Shown here: positions 5,923-7,843 of the stretch, one piece after another | Layout: each line of letters begins with the position of its first letter | How positions within the stretch are numbered: the first letter of the stretch is position 1 | Origin: Geoglobus sp. | GTDB lineage: Archaea > Halobacteriota > Archaeoglobi > Archaeoglobales > Archaeoglobaceae | Assembly (NCBI GenBank): GCA_027016965.1 | Contig: JALURI010000242.1 | Coordinates: 1 to 7,843, forward strand | Direction: 5' to 3' | Length of the DNA stretch: 7,843 nt | Notes under the pieces: model-generated | Database searches by the model: none | Told to the model about the DNA's origin: nothing | What the model saw: only the letters and a program-made list of their open reading frames with translations | Position numbers and translations under genes: made by a program

Positions 5923-6437
5923 AGCCTCCTGAGCCTGTAGATGACAATAAAGCTTCCATCCTCTTCTTCCTCATATTCCACGATCTCAGCGTTGATGTCG
6001 ACTACTATGTCCTCGAAGTAATCGTAAACACCGCACGTCAAACACATGTAGCCTGAGAACCTGACTTTGACGAGCCCATCTCTGTATCCGACATACTCTG
6101 CCTTTGCCTCAGGCTCGTGATATTTGTTGAAAAAGTCTATGCTCTCTTTCAGCTTCAAAAGCTCAGTGTATTCAATTTTATCGCTCTTACAGTCTTTTTT
6201 TGCTATCTGACGCTTTATGTATGGACACGAGATCTTTATTCTTTGAAAGTTACTCTCGGAATAATCAAGCATCTCTTTGACCACTCTACCTGCAAATCCT
6301 CTCCCCTCAAAACCTTTGGCTGTGTGAGTTTCAACAAGGTGGATTGAATTACCTTCATTCTCGTAAATCACCCATGAAACCTGATTTCCGGAATAGTCGA
6401 TCAGCACTCCCATTCTATTCTTGATTTCAAATTTCAT
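5919..6437 (-). CDS. GNAT-type acetyltransferase with a C-terminal CxxC domain
   Basis: With the start at 6437 the protein has 172 residues. The N-terminal part (about 1-80) resembles the small YjdJ-like GNAT family (Acetyltransf_CG): ETHTAKGFEGRGFAGRVVKE (36-55) carries the glycine-rich acetyl-CoA loop, and SCPYIK (70-75) matches the Cys-Pro-Tyr signature. A linker of about 30 residues leads to a second domain (about 111-172) with GLVKVRFSGYMCLTCGVYDY (121-140), where C132 and C135 form a CxxC. This recalls the NifU C-terminal fold (VxVRxxG-x-C-x2-C), but the similarity is weak. The acetyl acceptor is unknown. Met1 at 6437 is chosen over an upstream ATG at 6452 because a TATA box centred about 26 bases away would start the mRNA at 6437 and because family members begin near MKFE. 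It overlaps the UbiD gene tail-to-tail and diverges from the transporter gene. Confidence 0.75.
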   Translation of the reverse strand: MKFEIKNRMGVLIDYSGNQVSWVIYENEGNSIHLVETHTAKGFEGRGFAGRVVKEMLDYSESNFQRIKISCPYIKRQIAKKDCKSDKIEYTELLKLKESIDFFNKYHEPEAKAEYVGYRDGLVKVRFSGYMCLTCGVYDYFEDIVVDINAEIVEYEEEEDGSFIVIYRLRRL

Positions 6438-6458
6438 AACCGCGATTATCATTAATCG

Positions 6459-6466
6459 AAATTAAA
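6459..6466 (-). promoter_or_regulatory. TATA box of the GNAT gene
   Basis: The minus strand reads TTTAATTT, centred about 26 bases before the ATG at 6437. Transcription would start at that ATG, and the ATG at 6452 would lie outside the mRNA. No convincing Shine-Dalgarno sequence is present. Confidence 0.45.
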
Positions 6467-6501
6467 CCTTTTGGCTCTTTTTTCGAACAATTCCAGAAGT
6501 G

Positions 6502-6509
6502 TTAAATTT
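6502..6509 (+). promoter_or_regulatory. TATA box of the EamA transporter gene
   Basis: TTAAATTT is centred 27-28 bases before the ATG at 6533, predicting a leaderless transcript. No Shine-Dalgarno sequence is found in the T-rich stretch before the ATG. It lies 35 bases from the opposing TATA box of the GNAT gene. Confidence 0.5.
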
Positions 6510-6532
6510 GCCTCAATACCCATTATTTTTAG

Positions 6533-7357
6533 ATGATTAACTACGTTCTTCTCCTCATTGCCGTTTCAGCTGTTTCAACAGCATCAATATTTGCTGTTTT
6601 GGCTAACGCTCCAGGGATAGCTACAGGTTTCTGGAGATTTGCAATTTCATCAGCTATTTTTCTCATTCTTTACAGAAAGTTTCCCGGGGATCGAAAAACA
6701 CTGAAATATTCGGCTTTCGCAGGCTTTTTTCTTGCTGTCCACATGTCATCATGGATTGAATCGTTATTTCATGCCTCAGTCGCTCTAAGCACGGCAATAG
6801 TTACAACTCACTCCATATTTTCAGGAATTTTTGCAAGATTTGCTGGAGAGAGATTGAAAGTAAATGAGGTGGTAGGGAGTGTAGTTGCAATTGTCGGGAT
6901 ATACTTGCTGAGCGGTGCTGACTTTTATGCTGACAGCTATGGAATCGTGATGGCTTTTGTGGGTGCAGTTTCAGGCGGGTTTTACTTCACAACGGCAAAA
7001 TTTGCGAGAGATGTGGAATTTAAAGAGTATATAACCTCAACCTATCTTTTTGCATCAATAACAACATTTGCTTTCTCGATCATCACAAATACGCCCCTGA
7101 TTGGATATCCACAGGAAACATATGTCTTCTTTACCCTTCTTGCTCTGATTCCGATGTCGGCTGGACATACAGTACTCAATTATCTGATAAGGAGGATGAA
7201 GGTGATAACAGTTACAGGGAGTGTTCTTGGTGAAGTTGTTGGCTCAACAATCCTTTCAATATTGATTCTTGGGCAGAGGCTTGAACCGGTAGCATATTTT
7301 TATCTCACACTCATTCTGTTTGGGATTTATATTGTTATTTCAGCAAAAGGCAGCTAA
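6533..7357 (+). CDS. EamA/DMT-superfamily membrane transporter
   Basis: This 274-residue protein is almost entirely hydrophobic and has the ten-helix layout of EamA (drug/metabolite transporter) proteins, made of two five-helix repeats. Helices fall roughly at 3-22, 33-48, 58-75, 84-103, 113-127, 136-154, 167-185, 196-213, 226-246 and 252-270. The first repeat has FWRF (33-36) at the start of helix 2 and HASVALSTAIVTTHSIFSG (80-98). The second has SAGHTVLNYLIRRMK (209-223), then VTGSVLGEVVGSTI (227-240) and LGQRL (246-250), typical of the family's last helices. It should sit in the cytoplasmic membrane and probably exports or exchanges small metabolites such as amino acids; the substrate cannot be told. 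Net length and helix count are normal, so it looks intact. It is transcribed alone from a leaderless promoter, and its TAA overlaps the stop of the convergent zinc-finger gene. Confidence 0.88.
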   Translation: MINYVLLLIAVSAVSTASIFAVLANAPGIATGFWRFAISSAIFLILYRKFPGDRKTLKYSAFAGFFLAVHMSSWIESLFHASVALSTAIVTTHSIFSGIFARFAGERLKVNEVVGSVVAIVGIYLLSGADFYADSYGIVMAFVGAVSGGFYFTTAKFARDVEFKEYITSTYLFASITTFAFSIITNTPLIGYPQETYVFFTLLALIPMSAGHTVLNYLIRRMKVITVTGSVLGEVVGSTILSILILGQRLEPVAYFYLTLILFGIYIVISAKGS

Positions 7358-7560
7358 AGAAAGGCTCTTGATCTTCCCACTATCTGCTCCTGATTTCTGA
7401 GCCACTCTCTCTTCCACCTGTCATAGCATTGCCTGCTGCAGAAAGCTTTTGGTTTGTTGTTGCAGCATGTTTTCACAAAAAGGGGCTCCTTGATCAGTCT
7501 CCCGCAGATGTCACATCTCATTGCCTTTGCCCTTTCAACCTCCATTGGCACAATGACCAT
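7354..7560 (-). CDS. Small TRASH/MYM-like zinc-finger protein
   Basis: This 68-residue protein carries CDICGRLI (16-23), a Cys-Cys pair (32-33) and FCSRQCYDRW (40-49), followed by a charged helix. C16, C19, C41 and C45 form a C-x2-C...C-x3-C pattern close to the TRASH/MYM-type treble-clef finger found in archaeal metal-sensing and small zinc proteins; C32 and C33 are additional candidate ligands. Function is unknown; metal binding, nucleic-acid binding or protein contacts are possible. The start is uncertain. ATG 7560 gives the longest form, but a TATA box centred about 33 bases before Met6 (7545) favours that one, and the conserved part begins only at Met14 (7521). It starts nine bases after the stop of the gene to its right, so readthrough from that gene is also likely. 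It overlaps the transporter gene tail-to-tail. Confidence 0.75.
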   Translation of the reverse strand: MVIVPMEVERAKAMRCDICGRLIKEPLFVKTCCNNKPKAFCSRQCYDRWKREWLRNQEQIVGRSRAFL

Positions 7561-7569
7561 TAAACGGTG

Positions 7570-7843
7570 TTATTTAATATATTTTTCTATCTCTCCCTCC
7601 CCAAACAGGTAATCGATTACCATGGCGTGATAATCCTGATCCGGATTTGAAAATTCAACCCACACCACCTGATTCTGGAAGCTGAAGAAGTAGTGAACTC
7701 TCCCATTTCCGAAAACTCTGTAGGTTTTTAATCCATCGATTTCTACATCCTCGGGTGTTGAGAAGTAAAGGTGTACCTTTTCTTTCATTTTCTCGGCAAG
7801 TTCATATGCAACTGAGTCATTCTCTGCAAATGCTGTCCAGACT
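7570..7843 (-). CDS. Conserved-looking hypothetical protein, 5' end beyond the window
   Basis: The minus-strand frame is open from the right edge to TAA at 7572-7570, giving at least 90 residues. An internal ATG at 7788 would make a 72-residue protein. The 18 codons before it (VWTAFAENDSVAYELAEK) are also open and coding-like and run straight into it, so the true start is most likely outside. The C-terminal part is rich in aromatic and acidic residues: TYRVFGNGRVHYFFSF, then VVWVEFSNPDQDYHAMVIDY and a final EKYIK. It looks like a small soluble beta-sheet protein without cysteines or membrane helices. I do not recognise the family. It lies nine bases upstream of the zinc-finger gene on the same strand and probably shares its mRNA. 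Confidence 0.7.
   Translation of the reverse strand, partial: VWTAFAENDSVAYELAEKMKEKVHLYFSTPEDVEIDGLKTYRVFGNGRVHYFFSFQNQVVWVEFSNPDQDYHAMVIDYLFGEGEIEKYIK
7574..7581 (-). promoter_or_regulatory. Possible TATA box of the zinc-finger gene
   Basis: TATATTAA on the minus strand lies inside the last codons of the preceding gene. It is only about 18 bases from the ATG at 7560, too close, but about 33 from the ATG at 7545. It may drive a short transcript, or be chance A/T-rich coding sequence (the codons for Tyr-Ile). Confidence 0.35.

Noticed and set aside
6117..6347. Plus-strand 76-residue frame inside the GNAT gene
   Set aside because: It is antisense to a conserved GNAT domain and has no ribosome binding site or recognisable motif.

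Overview
The window looks like chromosomal DNA from a thermophilic or hyperthermophilic euryarchaeon, most plausibly of the Archaeoglobales. The evidence is an archaeal RNase HII with a C-terminal PCNA-binding motif, an archaeal NFACT/RqcH-type protein, a DUF166 protein, a UPF0330/VapB-type antitoxin remnant, Lys/Glu/Arg-rich proteins with mostly AGA/AGG arginine codons, and archaeal TATA boxes about 26-30 bases before start codons. The genus is an inference. I see no rRNA, tRNA, CRISPR array, insertion sequence or origin.

Left block (1-2898, minus strand). A three-gene run is read right to left: an NFACT-family ribosome quality-control factor, a cysteine-rich DUF166 protein, and the first 16 codons of a gene that leaves the window. 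Spacings are 25 and 4 bases, so it is probably one operon. It diverges from rnhB across a 218-base intergenic region that carries a perfect 9-base inverted repeat, one copy in each promoter region.

Centre (3117-5922). rnhB encodes RNase HII, whose usual fourth active-site aspartate is not visible. It is followed by a decayed vapBC toxin-antitoxin module on the minus strand. VapB has a one-base frameshift in an A run. VapC has an early frameshift and has lost its middle. Both are rebuilt here from the nucleotide sequence. Next comes a complete UbiD-family, prenylated-FMN-dependent decarboxylase, which starts at 4468 behind a well placed TATA box with no leader.

Right block (5919-7843). A small GNAT-type acetyltransferase with a C-terminal CxxC domain (minus) diverges from a ten-helix EamA/DMT transporter (plus); each has its own TATA box in the 95 bases between them. 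A 68-residue zinc-finger protein (minus) and a gene open at the right edge (minus) close the window. Both convergent pairs (UbiD/GNAT and transporter/zinc finger) overlap by the same four bases, CTAA.

Most of this is housekeeping or conserved-hypothetical archaeal sequence. No complete new defence or metabolic system is visible. The best leads are the RNase HII active-site change, the eroded vapBC locus, the GNAT-CxxC fusion, the cysteine-rich DUF166 protein linked to NFACT, and the repeated 9-mer between rnhB and the NFACT gene.
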